From the IMG/VR virus record IMGVR_UViG_3300038701_001000, positions 1-44,940 of that record: a DNA stretch of 44,940 nt. One strand, given 5' to 3'. Every line of letters begins with the position of its first letter. The stretch's first letter is position 1. The stretch is from a virus. Positions 20,116 through 28,404 of this stretch are shown piece by piece. The notes below the pieces were generated by a model. That model made no database searches and had not been told where the DNA came from. It was given only the letters and a program-made list of their open reading frames with translations. Both the position numbers and the translations under genes were made by a program.

Positions 20116-20559
20116 ATGGCGTATATGTTGGAGTGTCGAAATTGCAAAGCTCAGTATGATCTGAGCCTCAAACCCGGTTCACGGTATTATTGCCCGCGCT
20201 GCATGAACGGTGAACCCTATGGATTTAGGATGTCGAAATTGCTTGGACAGATGATCAGAGAACTCACTAAGCTCGAAGAACAACGAGCCGCGGTGAACCG
20301 TCAAATCGAACAAACGTTGAAGCTCGCCAAGGACAAAGGTTTCCGGCCGCGCGACCTCAACCGACTTCGTGGATTGTGTTGGGTCAACGATCCGAAAACT
20401 CGCGATCTGTACGTTCATGAGTTGACCAAGATCCGATCCGACGTCACTCAGCCGGAAGTCGATTTGTTGCCGGGCATGAACGCCACGGCCGCACCCAAAA
20501 CGCCGATACCAGCCCTGCCCGGCATGGTAGAAGCGTCAATATCTTTGCCGGGCATGTAG
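20116..20559 (+). CDS. Zinc ribbon fused to GapR-like helices, three LPGM motifs
   Basis: 147 residues from ATG 20116; a GTG at 20110 overlapping the previous stop is the alternative. Residues about 5-33 form a zinc ribbon (CRNC and CPRC). The middle (QMIRELTKLEEQRAAVNRQ, KLAKDKGFRPRDLNRLRGL, then RDLYVHELTKI) lines up with the GapR gene just upstream (ERLEDEKKEIAEQIK, EAKAVGYDTKVLRDVIKRR), so it is probably a divergent duplicate that gained a zinc ribbon. The C-terminal 40 residues carry LPGM three times, the last as the final residues. A DNA-binding partner of GapR is likely. Confidence 0.7.
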   Translation: MAYMLECRNCKAQYDLSLKPGSRYYCPRCMNGEPYGFRMSKLLGQMIRELTKLEEQRAAVNRQIEQTLKLAKDKGFRPRDLNRLRGLCWVNDPKTRDLYVHELTKIRSDVTQPEVDLLPGMNATAAPKTPIPALPGMVEASISLPGM

Positions 20560-20568
20560 GGAAGCGAG

Positions 20569-20706
20569 ATGGCAACCTTCAATCCAAAGACGAAACGCTA
20601 TGAGCGGGATGATTCTGAACCGATGAACTTCAAAGGCTATCGGGAACCACGCATCAAACCGCGAAAGAGCGTTTTAGACCCACATCAACCAGAGAAAAGG
20701 AAATAG
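20569..20706 (+). CDS. 45-residue basic gene before the SSB
   Basis: A short frame with AGGGAAG 8 nt before ATG; it fills the gap between the zinc-ribbon gene and the SSB gene, whose start is 4 bp after its stop. The peptide begins MATFNPKTKRYERDD and ends PEKRK, is rich in Lys, Arg and Pro, and has no hydrophobic core, so it may be disordered. No family is recognised, but spacing and binding site make it credible. Confidence 0.6.
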   Translation: MATFNPKTKRYERDDSEPMNFKGYREPRIKPRKSVLDPHQPEKRK

Positions 20707-20710
20707 TCAC

Positions 20711-21607
20711 ATGGGCCAGAATTACCCATTTTTCACAAACGCGGTCGGCCGCTTCATCAGCGGTTCGCTGACTGAGAAGCGCACCAAAGACCACAACAAC
20801 CGTGCGCTGCCGGAAGATAAGCAACGCTATGAATTCGGTATCGCGTTCTCCAAGACCGATCCGGACATGGCTCGCCTCTTTGGTGAATTCAACGCCTATA
20901 TCAGTCAGGTTTGGGCAGCGGATCAACAGAAGCTCGCAGCGCTGCAAAACTGGTTCAGCACCATGCAGGGTGTGCCGATGAAGATCAGCGACGGTGACGC
21001 GCCGAGCAAGCAAGGGAAGGTCAACGAAAATGCGGCCGGTTGCTTCGTGTTTTGGTTCTCGTCTTCGTACCCGGTCAAGTGTTGTGATCCGGCGAACCAA
21101 GAAATTGATGCGGCCAGCATTAAGCGCGGTTATTACGTGCAGGTTGCCGGTAACATCGCTGACAATGGTCTCGCATGGCAAGCGGACGGTAAAGGCGCCG
21201 GGATCTATATGAACCCGAACGTCATTCGCCTGATCGGTGAAGGTGATGAGATTGTCGGCGGTATCGATCCGGCAACTGCGTTCGGCGGGACAGCCGCACC
21301 AGCTCAACTTCCACCGGGTGCTCGCCCTTTGGGAGCCAACGTTGGACTGCCGGGAACACAACCGACAGCGCCAGCGGCCGTGCCGGGAATGCCGGGGGCG
21401 ACACCTGCCCCGGTCCAGACAGCACCGGTCTCTGCCGGTATGCCGGGATCGCCTACACCCCAACCCGTTGCGCCGCAACCGACTGCATCCCCTTCTAGCG
21501 TGGTTCCGGGTCAACCGGCCGCAGCAGCGCCGGCACCACACACGCAGATCTTGAACACACCAGTTCCGGGTCAACCAGTTGTGCCGGGAATGCCCGGCGC
21601 GCAATAA
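20711..21607 (+). CDS. DUF2815-like ssDNA-binding protein with PGM/PGQ-rich tail
   Basis: 298 residues, RBS AAGGAAA. The first 190 residues fit a beta-barrel DNA-binding protein of the DUF2815 type: start with GRFISGSLTEKRTKD, then a YEFGIAFSKTD strand and a region KVNENAAGCFVFWFSSSYPV, ending with GAGIYMNPNVIRLIGEGDEI. Such proteins coat single-stranded DNA at phage forks. The last 100 residues are disordered and repeat Pro-Gly words (GLPG, VPGMPG, AGMPG, VPGQP, ending PGMPGAQ). Tails of SSBs generally recruit partner proteins, and this one shares words with the LPGM ends of the neighbouring genes. Confidence 0.75.
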   Translation: MGQNYPFFTNAVGRFISGSLTEKRTKDHNNRALPEDKQRYEFGIAFSKTDPDMARLFGEFNAYISQVWAADQQKLAALQNWFSTMQGVPMKISDGDAPSKQGKVNENAAGCFVFWFSSSYPVKCCDPANQEIDAASIKRGYYVQVAGNIADNGLAWQADGKGAGIYMNPNVIRLIGEGDEIVGGIDPATAFGGTAAPAQLPPGARPLGANVGLPGTQPTAPAAVPGMPGATPAPVQTAPVSAGMPGSPTPQPVAPQPTASPSSVVPGQPAAAAPAPHTQILNTPVPGQPVVPGMPGAQ

Positions 21608-21633
21608 CGCCTAGCGATGGAAGGTATCGAGAT

Positions 21634-23544
21634 ATGGATCTAGCTTACGATACAGAGACGTATCTTGATATCTTCTGTGCCGGGTTTGTCGACATCGACA
21701 CCGGGCACCGTTGGATCTTTGAGGTATCCGACCGCGTCAACCAATCACCTCAATTCATTCAATTTCTAATCCGGTGTCAGAATGAAGGTCACCGATTCAT
21801 CGGCTTCAACAATCTGCACTTCGATTGGCCGGTGTGTGACCATCTGTGGCTCATATTCAACGAGACCGGTGAGTTCGTAGCACTTGACGCTCACGAGAAA
21901 GCGAACGCCATCATACGGTCGCAAAACCCCTTCGAACATACGGTCGCACCATGGCATGTGGTCATCCCACAAGTCGACTTATTCAAGATCCACCATTTCG
22001 ATAACCGGGCGCGCTCAACCAGCCTTAAAAAGCTGGAAATTAACATGCGTTCGGATAACGTAATCGACCTACCGTATCCGCCAGACGAGCCAACCACAAG
22101 CGAGATGAAAGACGAAATCATCGCGTACATGTGTCACGACATCAACGAGACGGCAAAGTTCGCACTCATATCTCGTGAAGCAATCGACTTCCGCGACAAG
22201 CTCAAAGAGAAGTATCCAGATCTCGGCGATGTGGTCAATTTCAATGACACGAAGATCGGTAAAAAGTTCTTCGAGATGGAGTTGGAAAAAGCCGGTACAC
22301 CATGTTACAAAAAGGTTGCCGGGAAAAAACAACCAATCCAGACGATCCGCAGTGAGATCGATATTGGGGCAATCATTTCACCAAAGGTCAGCTTTCGGCA
22401 TCCTGACATGCAGCGTGTTCTGACATGGCTCAGCAACCAGAAAATCAGACCTGATCAGACAAAAGGGTTCCTCTCAAATGGCGATAATGGTCACGGGCTC
22501 ACGGCTACGATGCACGGCTTTGAGTATCACTTCGGCACTGGCGGCATTCATGGTTCTCTCAGTCGCGCCACGGTCCACGAGTGCGATGAATTCGAAATAT
22601 GGGATTGGGATGTCGCGAGTTACTATCCAAACCTCGCCATCACCCATAGATATTATCCGGAGCATCTGTCAGAAACTTTCTGCGGCGTTTACGAATGGAT
22701 GTTTCTCGAAAGGCGGAATTATCCGAAGGGAACACCCGAAAACGCCACTTACAAGCTCGCTCTTAATGGGGTCTATGGAGACAGTAATAACATCTACGGA
22801 CCGTTCTTCGATCCGCAATATACTATGTCAGTCACAGTCAACGGACAGCTTTTGCTCTGTCAACTCGCAGAATGGCTCACGCACGATTGGAATAACTTTA
22901 GACCTCTCGAAGAACACATCCAACTGATCCAGATCAATACCGATGGGCTAACGGTTCGCGTTCATAAGAGCATGGTCGAATACATGAAAGCGGTCTGCGC
23001 AGCATGGGAGTCCTATACCGGGCTGGTGCTTGAATCGGCTCAATATAAGTCGATGTTTGTCCGCGATGTGAACAACTATATCGCGCTTGGCACCAACGGA
23101 AAATTAAAGCGCAAAGGCGCCTATTGCTACGAGACGCCGCTGGAAAATCCGTACACACAAGACCTCGGCTGGCACCAAAACCATTCAATGTTGATCGTCC
23201 CCAAAGCGGCCGAAGCGGAAATGGTTCACGGCATCAAAGTCGCGGATTACATTAAGACGCACCGCAACAAATGGGACTTCCAAAAGTCCGTCAAAGTACC
23301 ACGGTCGAGCCGCCTGCAATACGGTGAAGGTGCGATCCAGAACACCACTCGATATTACGTTTCGACTGATGGTCACGGGCTCACTAAGGTTATGCCACCG
23401 CTCGCCAAGAAACCCGGCGTTGAACGGCATATCGGTGTCGAAGCGGGATGGACCGTGACGCCGACCAATGACATTTCCGAGTTCCGTTGGGACAATGTTA
23501 ATTGGTACTACTATATAGAAGAGGCTCGGAAGTTGCTCTTATAA
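21634..23544 (+). CDS. DNA polymerase, family B-like, with 3'-5' exonuclease
   Basis: 636 residues, RBS GGAAGG. Exonuclease motifs: Exo I YDTET (Asp6, Glu8), Exo II FIGFNNLHFDW (Asn59-Asp64) and Exo III YMCHD (Tyr165, Asp169). Polymerase motifs: A DWDVASYYPNL (Asp326), B KLALNGVYG (374-382) and C INTDG (435-438). In motif C, where family B normally has DTD, the first Asp is Asn435, so the metal site must rely on Asp437 and Asp326. The enzyme is short for family B, and the usual partner in this gene suite is a family A polymerase. It would copy the phage genome with PrimPol and the SSB. Confidence 0.8.
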   Translation: MDLAYDTETYLDIFCAGFVDIDTGHRWIFEVSDRVNQSPQFIQFLIRCQNEGHRFIGFNNLHFDWPVCDHLWLIFNETGEFVALDAHEKANAIIRSQNPFEHTVAPWHVVIPQVDLFKIHHFDNRARSTSLKKLEINMRSDNVIDLPYPPDEPTTSEMKDEIIAYMCHDINETAKFALISREAIDFRDKLKEKYPDLGDVVNFNDTKIGKKFFEMELEKAGTPCYKKVAGKKQPIQTIRSEIDIGAIISPKVSFRHPDMQRVLTWLSNQKIRPDQTKGFLSNGDNGHGLTATMHGFEYHFGTGGIHGSLSRATVHECDEFEIWDWDVASYYPNLAITHRYYPEHLSETFCGVYEWMFLERRNYPKGTPENATYKLALNGVYGDSNNIYGPFFDPQYTMSVTVNGQLLLCQLAEWLTHDWNNFRPLEEHIQLIQINTDGLTVRVHKSMVEYMKAVCAAWESYTGLVLESAQYKSMFVRDVNNYIALGTNGKLKRKGAYCYETPLENPYTQDLGWHQNHSMLIVPKAAEAEMVHGIKVADYIKTHRNKWDFQKSVKVPRSSRLQYGEGAIQNTTRYYVSTDGHGLTKVMPPLAKKPGVERHIGVEAGWTVTPTNDISEFRWDNVNWYYYIEEARKLLL

Positions 23545-23584
23545 CGCATCTCCGCGAACAATGGCACTTAGATGAGAAAATTAC

Positions 23585-23869
23585 ATGTCCCAATCAACAG
23601 ACCCACTCCACCGACTCCAGAATTGGATGAACGGTAATCCCGGCAAGAACACGACTGGTTTCGTGGAAATGCCGTCCGGCTACGTCTTCAAGCTCCACTA
23701 TGGCGATAAGACTACCGTTACCGGCGAAGGCAAGACGCTTGAAGAGGCGTTGATTGTCGCGCTCGATAAGGCACAGAACTATCCGCCAGCCGCACGTATG
23801 CAGGCGGACCGACGTCAACGCGAGCGCGAAGCGGCCGAAGCCGCAACCGTCAAACTGCCGGGGATGTGA
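23585..23869 (+). CDS. Small protein ending in LPGM
   Basis: 94 residues. A compact beta-alpha segment (residues about 20-65, with GYVFKLHYGDKTTVTGEGK and a helix TLEEALIVALDKA) is followed by a charged helix and the terminal VKLPGM. It lies directly after the DNA polymerase, so it may be a fork accessory factor. It shares the terminal tag with GapR and the zinc-ribbon protein although it is otherwise unrelated. The fold is not known to me. Confidence 0.7.
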   Translation: MSQSTDPLHRLQNWMNGNPGKNTTGFVEMPSGYVFKLHYGDKTTVTGEGKTLEEALIVALDKAQNYPPAARMQADRRQREREAAEAATVKLPGM

Positions 23870-23871
23870 TC

Positions 23872-24042
23872 ATGGAAAATGAGTACGAAAACGATACGGT
23901 CAGCTTCCGCGTTTCAATGTCAGGTCTATTTCTGATCGCTCTTGTCGCCTTCATCGTCATCATCGAACGCGGTGAAGAAAAGAACCCCGAAATATGCGAA
24001 CCATGCCCGTTGCGCGCTGACACCGTCCTCTCGGAGAATTAG
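23872..24042 (+). CDS. 56-residue single-span membrane protein
   Basis: Starts 2 bp after the stop of the previous gene and so follows the operon spacing. After a charged N-terminus (MENEYENDTVSFRV) a hydrophobic span of about 17 residues (GLFLIALVAFIVII) is followed by a polar part with two cysteines (CEPCP). It overlaps the opposite-strand DUF1353 gene by 117 bp, which is unusual; either both are real, or this frame is not translated. Support is moderate. Confidence 0.5.
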   Translation: MENEYENDTVSFRVSMSGLFLIALVAFIVIIERGEEKNPEICEPCPLRADTVLSEN

Positions 24043-24288
24043 GCGTAGCTCAGCGGCCGCTGTAGCGCTGTCGGAACACTCGACATGCACTCGATAGTCG
24101 TGGATCGCCGAAGCCCGTCTGAAGCGCGGGTCGTGCCGGGATTGAGCCCATGTGAGCCACCACGGAACGGACACGTTGAACCGGAAACCGGTGTCGATCC
24201 ACAATCGACCACGGTCTATTGGCTTGACGGTTCGGTAATCGTCGGTGCCGGGAATGCGTTCGGACCAACTGACGTCGAGCATGATCAC
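23926..24288 (-). CDS. DUF1353 family protein
   Basis: 120 residues. The pattern of DUF1353 is seen: a strand (RLWIDTGFRFNVSVPWWLTW), then AIHDYRVH at about 59-66 (A-x-H-D-Y being the family signature) and a helical C-terminal part (RAWFAYFGVLFFTAF). Proteins of this family occur near tail or lysis genes of phages of alphaproteobacteria, and their function is unknown. It is the last gene of the late operon, and its C-terminal part overlaps the opposite-strand membrane protein gene. Confidence 0.65.
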   Translation of the reverse strand: MIMLDVSWSERIPGTDDYRTVKPIDRGRLWIDTGFRFNVSVPWWLTWAQSRHDPRFRRASAIHDYRVHVECSDSATAAAELRLILREDGVSAQRAWFAYFGVLFFTAFDDDDEGDKSDQK

Positions 24289-24290
24289 AC

Positions 24291-24950
24291 CTACGGATTA
24301 AATTGAGCGAGGAAATTAGCGGTCCGGATTGGGACTTGCTGTTGGATGTAGACAAGCCCGGCCGCGAGCGTAGGATAATCCGGAGAGGCGTCAATCAAAT
24401 CGTTGGCGTCACGTCGCTGTTTGCCCGCAAAGTGGAGCATCACGCGTTTCGCTGTCGCAGCACCAATGACGCGCTGAGAGAGGGTGTCGCAAATGTCGTC
24501 ATCATCTGTGCCGGGAATGAGAGGGGGTGTCATGTTGGCAAACTCGACCTTCTCCATTTCAGTCATGGACGCCATGATCGCGGCCCGGTATCCGTCCGTC
24601 AGCGGGTGAGGGCTGGCCGGTAGTTGACCGGAAACCCACGCAAGCGCTACGTTCTCTTTCTCGCGCCACTCGGTGATGACGAGATCGATCGGTACGCTTT
24701 CCACACCGTACACCTGTTCTTCGTACAGACGCATGACCTCATCTTTGGCGAGCTGTCGAACTTCACTCATGTTAACTTGGTCGGTAATCTCCGATCCATC
24801 CGGTGTAACCAATGTCCCAACCGGATAATCCGACACACCGAATATGGTGTGCAGTCCGACACCGACAGGTCTGGTGTTCGGGGAAGTGATGCCCTTCGCG
24901 AACACGATAGGGTGTTCGCCGTCAAACGAAAACAGTGTTAGCTGTGTCAT
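24291..24950 (-). CDS. Tail-associated protein, 219 aa
   Basis: Start at ATG 24950, coupled to the upstream stop by TAATG; the frame extends upstream under that gene. The first half is beta-type (MTQLTLFSFDGEHPIVFAKG), and the second is helical (about residues 90-215). It lies after the fibre genes, where tail fibre assembly or adaptor proteins are usually encoded. Its C-terminal sequence shows no motif I know. Calling it fibre-related is an inference from position only. Confidence 0.55.
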   Translation of the reverse strand: MTQLTLFSFDGEHPIVFAKGITSPNTRPVGVGLHTIFGVSDYPVGTLVTPDGSEITDQVNMSEVRQLAKDEVMRLYEEQVYGVESVPIDLVITEWREKENVALAWVSGQLPASPHPLTDGYRAAIMASMTEMEKVEFANMTPPLIPGTDDDDICDTLSQRVIGAATAKRVMLHFAGKQRRDANDLIDASPDYPTLAAGLVYIQQQVPIRTANFLAQFNP

Positions 24951-26458
24951 TACAGAACCCTCGTCTGGTAAATCCAAGTTTCAGATACGGACCTGTCTGA
25001 GTCGGCAGTACCGTCACCATAGCCGTCAACCGCGGGCACGGGTGGAAGCCAGAAATTCAAATCGTTGTCGTAGTTGTACAGTGATTGTTTGAAGACATAA
25101 GGGAAATAATCTCCGCTAACATATAGATTGCCACCACAAGAAACAATCTCTTTGGTTGTCGCGTCATAGATCCAATTGCGCTTAATGTCGTTGTCACCAT
25201 TATAGTTACTCGCACCGGAAGCAGCCGGGTAAACAGTGCCGTCTGGCGTATCGAAAACAAACGGTGCGTCGCTGGTAACAATGACACCGTCTTGATCGTT
25301 AAAGTCGTAAAGTGTCGGGATCTGATTGACCATGGCGAAGCACTTTTCACCGTTCTCGTTTATTTCCGGAACATCCAAAACCTTATTGAACTCGGTTATA
25401 CCACCAGATTGCGACAAGACTCTATCGGGCGCAGCCGTGACATCAGAGAACCGCCATCCGTAAATTAGACCGAGAAAGTCCGCAACGACGATAAAATCAC
25501 CGTTCGGTTTTTCCCACGCAACCGCCAAATGGCAAATGGTCTGAGTTGAGTTGACGCTTTGATAGGCGGTTAGATTCGGGTTCTCCGTCCATCCGGTTGA
25601 CGGATCACTGGTGGTCCACATCCGGAAATGATGGTAATCTTGCGTGGTGTTCACCCAAACCAAAACGATGACGTACTTCGCTTGCTCGGGGAGCCAGTAG
25701 ATGTGAATATCAATTGCGCCGACACTTGACACATAATTGGGTGCGACAGCCGTAAGAAATCCGGGCAAACTGTCGGTCCAATTGATCTCGGCTGTCGGGT
25801 CTGTAGCGTGAGAAACGGTTGCGCTACCGCCATTCTCGGCTGACCAGTGCGCCACAAAAAACATCCCATTCAGGAACGACACGCGAGTGTGATCAACATT
25901 TGACCCGTTGGTCCCTAGGTTGAAAGATGTCCATGTCGAGTAATCATTTTGAACCGTGTTTACATAGATTAAGTCACGTATCGAAATGACACAATACCCA
26001 TTACCGGCCGCAATGTTGTTCCAACCATACCCATTATCGTAAACCTGTCGTCCGTGATTGAACCGTTCAACCCAATCACCATCCACACCGTTCGTGGTTT
26101 CGTAAATCGAACCATTGTGAACAATGATGAAATGATCAGCACCCACCTGAGCAATCCCGTGAACCCATTTCCAAGAGCTGCTTGTTTGAGGGTCACTATA
26201 ACCACTGGTGGGGACCGCGTGAGTTTCCAAAAGAGGATTGTAACTTTCCAACCCCTGAAACGGCGCGTTGTCCGGTAGTTCACCGATAAGTCCGTGAAGG
26301 CCCGTGTAATCGGCCTGCGTCAAATAGTGACCCTTTGTCCCAATCTTGTGGTTTTCAACTTCACCGACTCGAACATGTGTCTTAATCAATCCGCCGACCG
26401 GGACGCCGCCACCGCCAGATGGACCATCACCACCTAAAAGATCTTGTAAAACACTCAT
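24950..26458 (-). CDS. Putative tail fibre protein, beta-propeller-like
   Basis: 502 residues from ATG 26458 (MSVLQDLLGG), overlapping the stop of the collagen-like fibre gene as ATGA. After a Gly-rich linker and a GTKGHYLT segment, the bulk consists of repeated Trp/Tyr-rich strands (HFIIVHNGSIYETTNG, FFVAHWSAENGG, KYVIVLVWVN, FIVVADFLGLIYGW) spaced like the blades of a BNR/sialidase-type propeller. Such domains bind host glycans. It is likely the distal receptor-binding part or an attachment fibre. The number of blades is not certain. Confidence 0.6.
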   Translation of the reverse strand: MSVLQDLLGGDGPSGGGGVPVGGLIKTHVRVGEVENHKIGTKGHYLTQADYTGLHGLIGELPDNAPFQGLESYNPLLETHAVPTSGYSDPQTSSSWKWVHGIAQVGADHFIIVHNGSIYETTNGVDGDWVERFNHGRQVYDNGYGWNNIAAGNGYCVISIRDLIYVNTVQNDYSTWTSFNLGTNGSNVDHTRVSFLNGMFFVAHWSAENGGSATVSHATDPTAEINWTDSLPGFLTAVAPNYVSSVGAIDIHIYWLPEQAKYVIVLVWVNTTQDYHHFRMWTTSDPSTGWTENPNLTAYQSVNSTQTICHLAVAWEKPNGDFIVVADFLGLIYGWRFSDVTAAPDRVLSQSGGITEFNKVLDVPEINENGEKCFAMVNQIPTLYDFNDQDGVIVTSDAPFVFDTPDGTVYPAASGASNYNGDNDIKRNWIYDATTKEIVSCGGNLYVSGDYFPYVFKQSLYNYDNDLNFWLPPVPAVDGYGDGTADSDRSVSETWIYQTRVL

Positions 26459-28404
26459 ACCAGAGACACCTTCCATCCTGTCGTGCCGCCAATGAAGCGG
26501 AGAGTTGCGAAGTCACCGGCCGCGTTGCAGACCAAGTCTTCATCCAGACCGGCGATATTATTGCCGTTACGGCTGATGGTGAAGTTATGCACCGAAAAAT
26601 CTCCAATGTCCATAAACGAAACTTCATCACCAAGCGCGGGTGTTTCCGGCAAGACACCGGTCAGAGCACCAGCCTCAACGGTCGGCGTCGTATTGATCAG
26701 ATGCGGCCGCGATAAATTGACGGTAAAATCAAATGTCGTCAGCGTGTCGGTACGTTCAATGATCGGCGCGGAACCGGTTCGAGCTTCCGCGGCCGCAGCG
26801 TCTTCGATCACACCATCAAACGCAGCTTCAACTTGATCGATCATCGCTTGGACGGTTGTTCCAGACCCCTTAAGCAGTTTACCAGTGGTGCCGTCGAATA
26901 GCGCAACTTCGTTATCAACGACACCACCGTCCGGACCATCAACGTCCCCGTCCCCAGCCGGTCCTTGAATTCCCTGATCACCTTGCGGTCCTTGAATTCC
27001 CTGATCACCTTGCGGTCCTTGCGCGCCGACAAGACTATTCGGTCCGGGCATGACACCGGACGCTTTAGGACCGTACCAAGCGCTATTCGTGGTGTCGAAA
27101 TAAAGATCGCCGTCGTCATAGTCGCCAACAGTCGGTGGACCGGCGCCATCATGCCAACCGGGACCAACCGGACCAGCATCACCTTGAACACCCTGTGTGC
27201 CTTGGAATGACGTCGCATCAGGCCACGTTCCGGCTGCTTTCGGGCCGAAGATCTCTAACGCCGCAATATCCACAGCGTAATCACCGTTGACACCGATGCT
27301 GTCAGCGGGCTTACCGGTGGTGGATCGGATGGTGTTACCGGCCGGACCTTGTGTGCCGGTTTCGCCTTGGATACCTTGCGGACCTTGGTCGCCTTTATCG
27401 CCTTTATCGCCTTGGATACCTTGATCACCCTGTTGACCGCGAATGCTGAATTCCGTGCCGGTCCACGTATCAGAGGCCTTTGGTCCCCACATCTGAGACG
27501 TTGAAGACTTGATCGCATAATCGCCGTTGACACCAAGACTGTCCGCTGGTGCCGCGGCCGTTACGGCATGGATCGTTTTACCGTCGAGACCGGCAGCACC
27601 TTGGTTGCCCTGCGGTCCGGTATCACCTTGCGGGCCGGCAGCACCTTGCGGGCCTTGAATGCCCTGCGCTCCGGTGTTGCCAAGCAACGATGTGCCAGCG
27701 GGCCAGACGCCGCCAGCTTTCGGACCGTGCAGTTTCTTGTTGGTCTTATCGAACGCGAAGTCACCATCCGAACCATCCGTCGCATCGTCCGGAACACCAG
27801 TCGTTGTGATTATGGTGGCGCCGTCGTCGCCCTGCGGTCCGATCGGACCGGTTGACCCAACAGGAAGAACCAAGTCCAGCTCGAAGACGCCGGGAGACGT
27901 TTCGCTGATAGTAGCGCTTGCCGGGTTACCTTCCGTAATAGATCCAATATCGAGATCCATCGTGCCAGCATCGCCGGTTTGAGAGAAGGTGTGTGAAAAT
28001 ACCGCGTCGACGTCAAACGTCCCGGAATGCGCGATATACTCGACCGGCACTTTCGCATAACCGGTGGCACTGACAACCGCACCCGTAACCTTAAATGTCG
28101 CCCAATTGTCCGACGTCGCGGTGTCTTGAAGCGTCAACCGACCCTTGGTGATGCTGTCACTGTCATCATAGGACAAAATGAGCGGTGCGAGCGACGTACC
28201 ATCCGTTTCTTCATCGTCAAGGTACAGCATGGTCACACTGCTGATCGTTGAGTTGTTGAAGCGGAAGTTACCGGCACCCGGATCGGCGTCGGCCGTCTCC
28301 GATTGGAAGGTTTGCGTCGCGGCCAGAACACGGGCCAGCAAGACCGCCTGATACGCGTTGATCAGATCATTGATCTTGGCAAGTTCGGTTGCTGGAATAC
28401 TCAT
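26455..28404 (-). CDS. Collagen-like tail fibre protein
   Basis: 649 residues from ATG 28404 (MSIPATELAK), coupled by ATGA to the tail-tip gene; the longer frame to 28434 lies inside that gene. From about residue 175 Gly-X-Y collagen-like repeats (GPIGPQGDDG, GPQGDTGPQG) alternate with four globular modules of about 45 residues that share the pattern GDY/F-A-x(6-9)-GPKA-x-x-W. The C-terminal 150 residues are globular. Collagen repeats form trimeric stalks, so this should be a trimeric fibre for host attachment. A perfect 27-bp tandem DNA repeat lies in one collagen segment. Confidence 0.8.
   Translation of the reverse strand: MSIPATELAKINDLINAYQAVLLARVLAATQTFQSETADADPGAGNFRFNNSTISSVTMLYLDDEETDGTSLAPLILSYDDSDSITKGRLTLQDTATSDNWATFKVTGAVVSATGYAKVPVEYIAHSGTFDVDAVFSHTFSQTGDAGTMDLDIGSITEGNPASATISETSPGVFELDLVLPVGSTGPIGPQGDDGATIITTTGVPDDATDGSDGDFAFDKTNKKLHGPKAGGVWPAGTSLLGNTGAQGIQGPQGAAGPQGDTGPQGNQGAAGLDGKTIHAVTAAAPADSLGVNGDYAIKSSTSQMWGPKASDTWTGTEFSIRGQQGDQGIQGDKGDKGDQGPQGIQGETGTQGPAGNTIRSTTGKPADSIGVNGDYAVDIAALEIFGPKAAGTWPDATSFQGTQGVQGDAGPVGPGWHDGAGPPTVGDYDDGDLYFDTTNSAWYGPKASGVMPGPNSLVGAQGPQGDQGIQGPQGDQGIQGPAGDGDVDGPDGGVVDNEVALFDGTTGKLLKGSGTTVQAMIDQVEAAFDGVIEDAAAAEARTGSAPIIERTDTLTTFDFTVNLSRPHLINTTPTVEAGALTGVLPETPALGDEVSFMDIGDFSVHNFTISRNGNNIAGLDEDLVCNAAGDFATLRFIGGTTGWKVSLV
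26961..27014. repeat. Perfect 27-bp tandem repeat, two copies
   Basis: The unit GTCCTTGAATTCCCTGATCA plus ACTTGCG-like remainder (27 bp in total, 26961-26987 and 26988-27014) is repeated without a change, encoding nine collagen-type residues (three Gly-X-Y triplets) per copy on the minus strand. Identity at third codon positions shows a recent duplication, and such repeats allow length change of the fibre. Confidence 0.75.

Noticed and set aside
20654-21604. Long open frame on the minus strand, 316 codons
   Set aside because: It is the complement of the ssDNA-binding protein gene, whose Pro/Gly/Ala codons leave the opposite frame open; the product is a Cys/Arg/His-rich low-complexity sequence without a ribosome binding site.
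24291-24950. N-terminal LTLFSFDG read as an antirepressor (BRO-N) start, also compared with the LTHxxFDG words at 1991-2679
   Set aside because: Only a few residues agree, the following sequence lacks the BRO-N pattern, and the gene lies in the tail operon, so a common origin is not supported.
26961-27014. Tandem repeats considered as a CRISPR fragment
   Set aside because: Units are directly adjacent with no spacers and encode collagen triplets.
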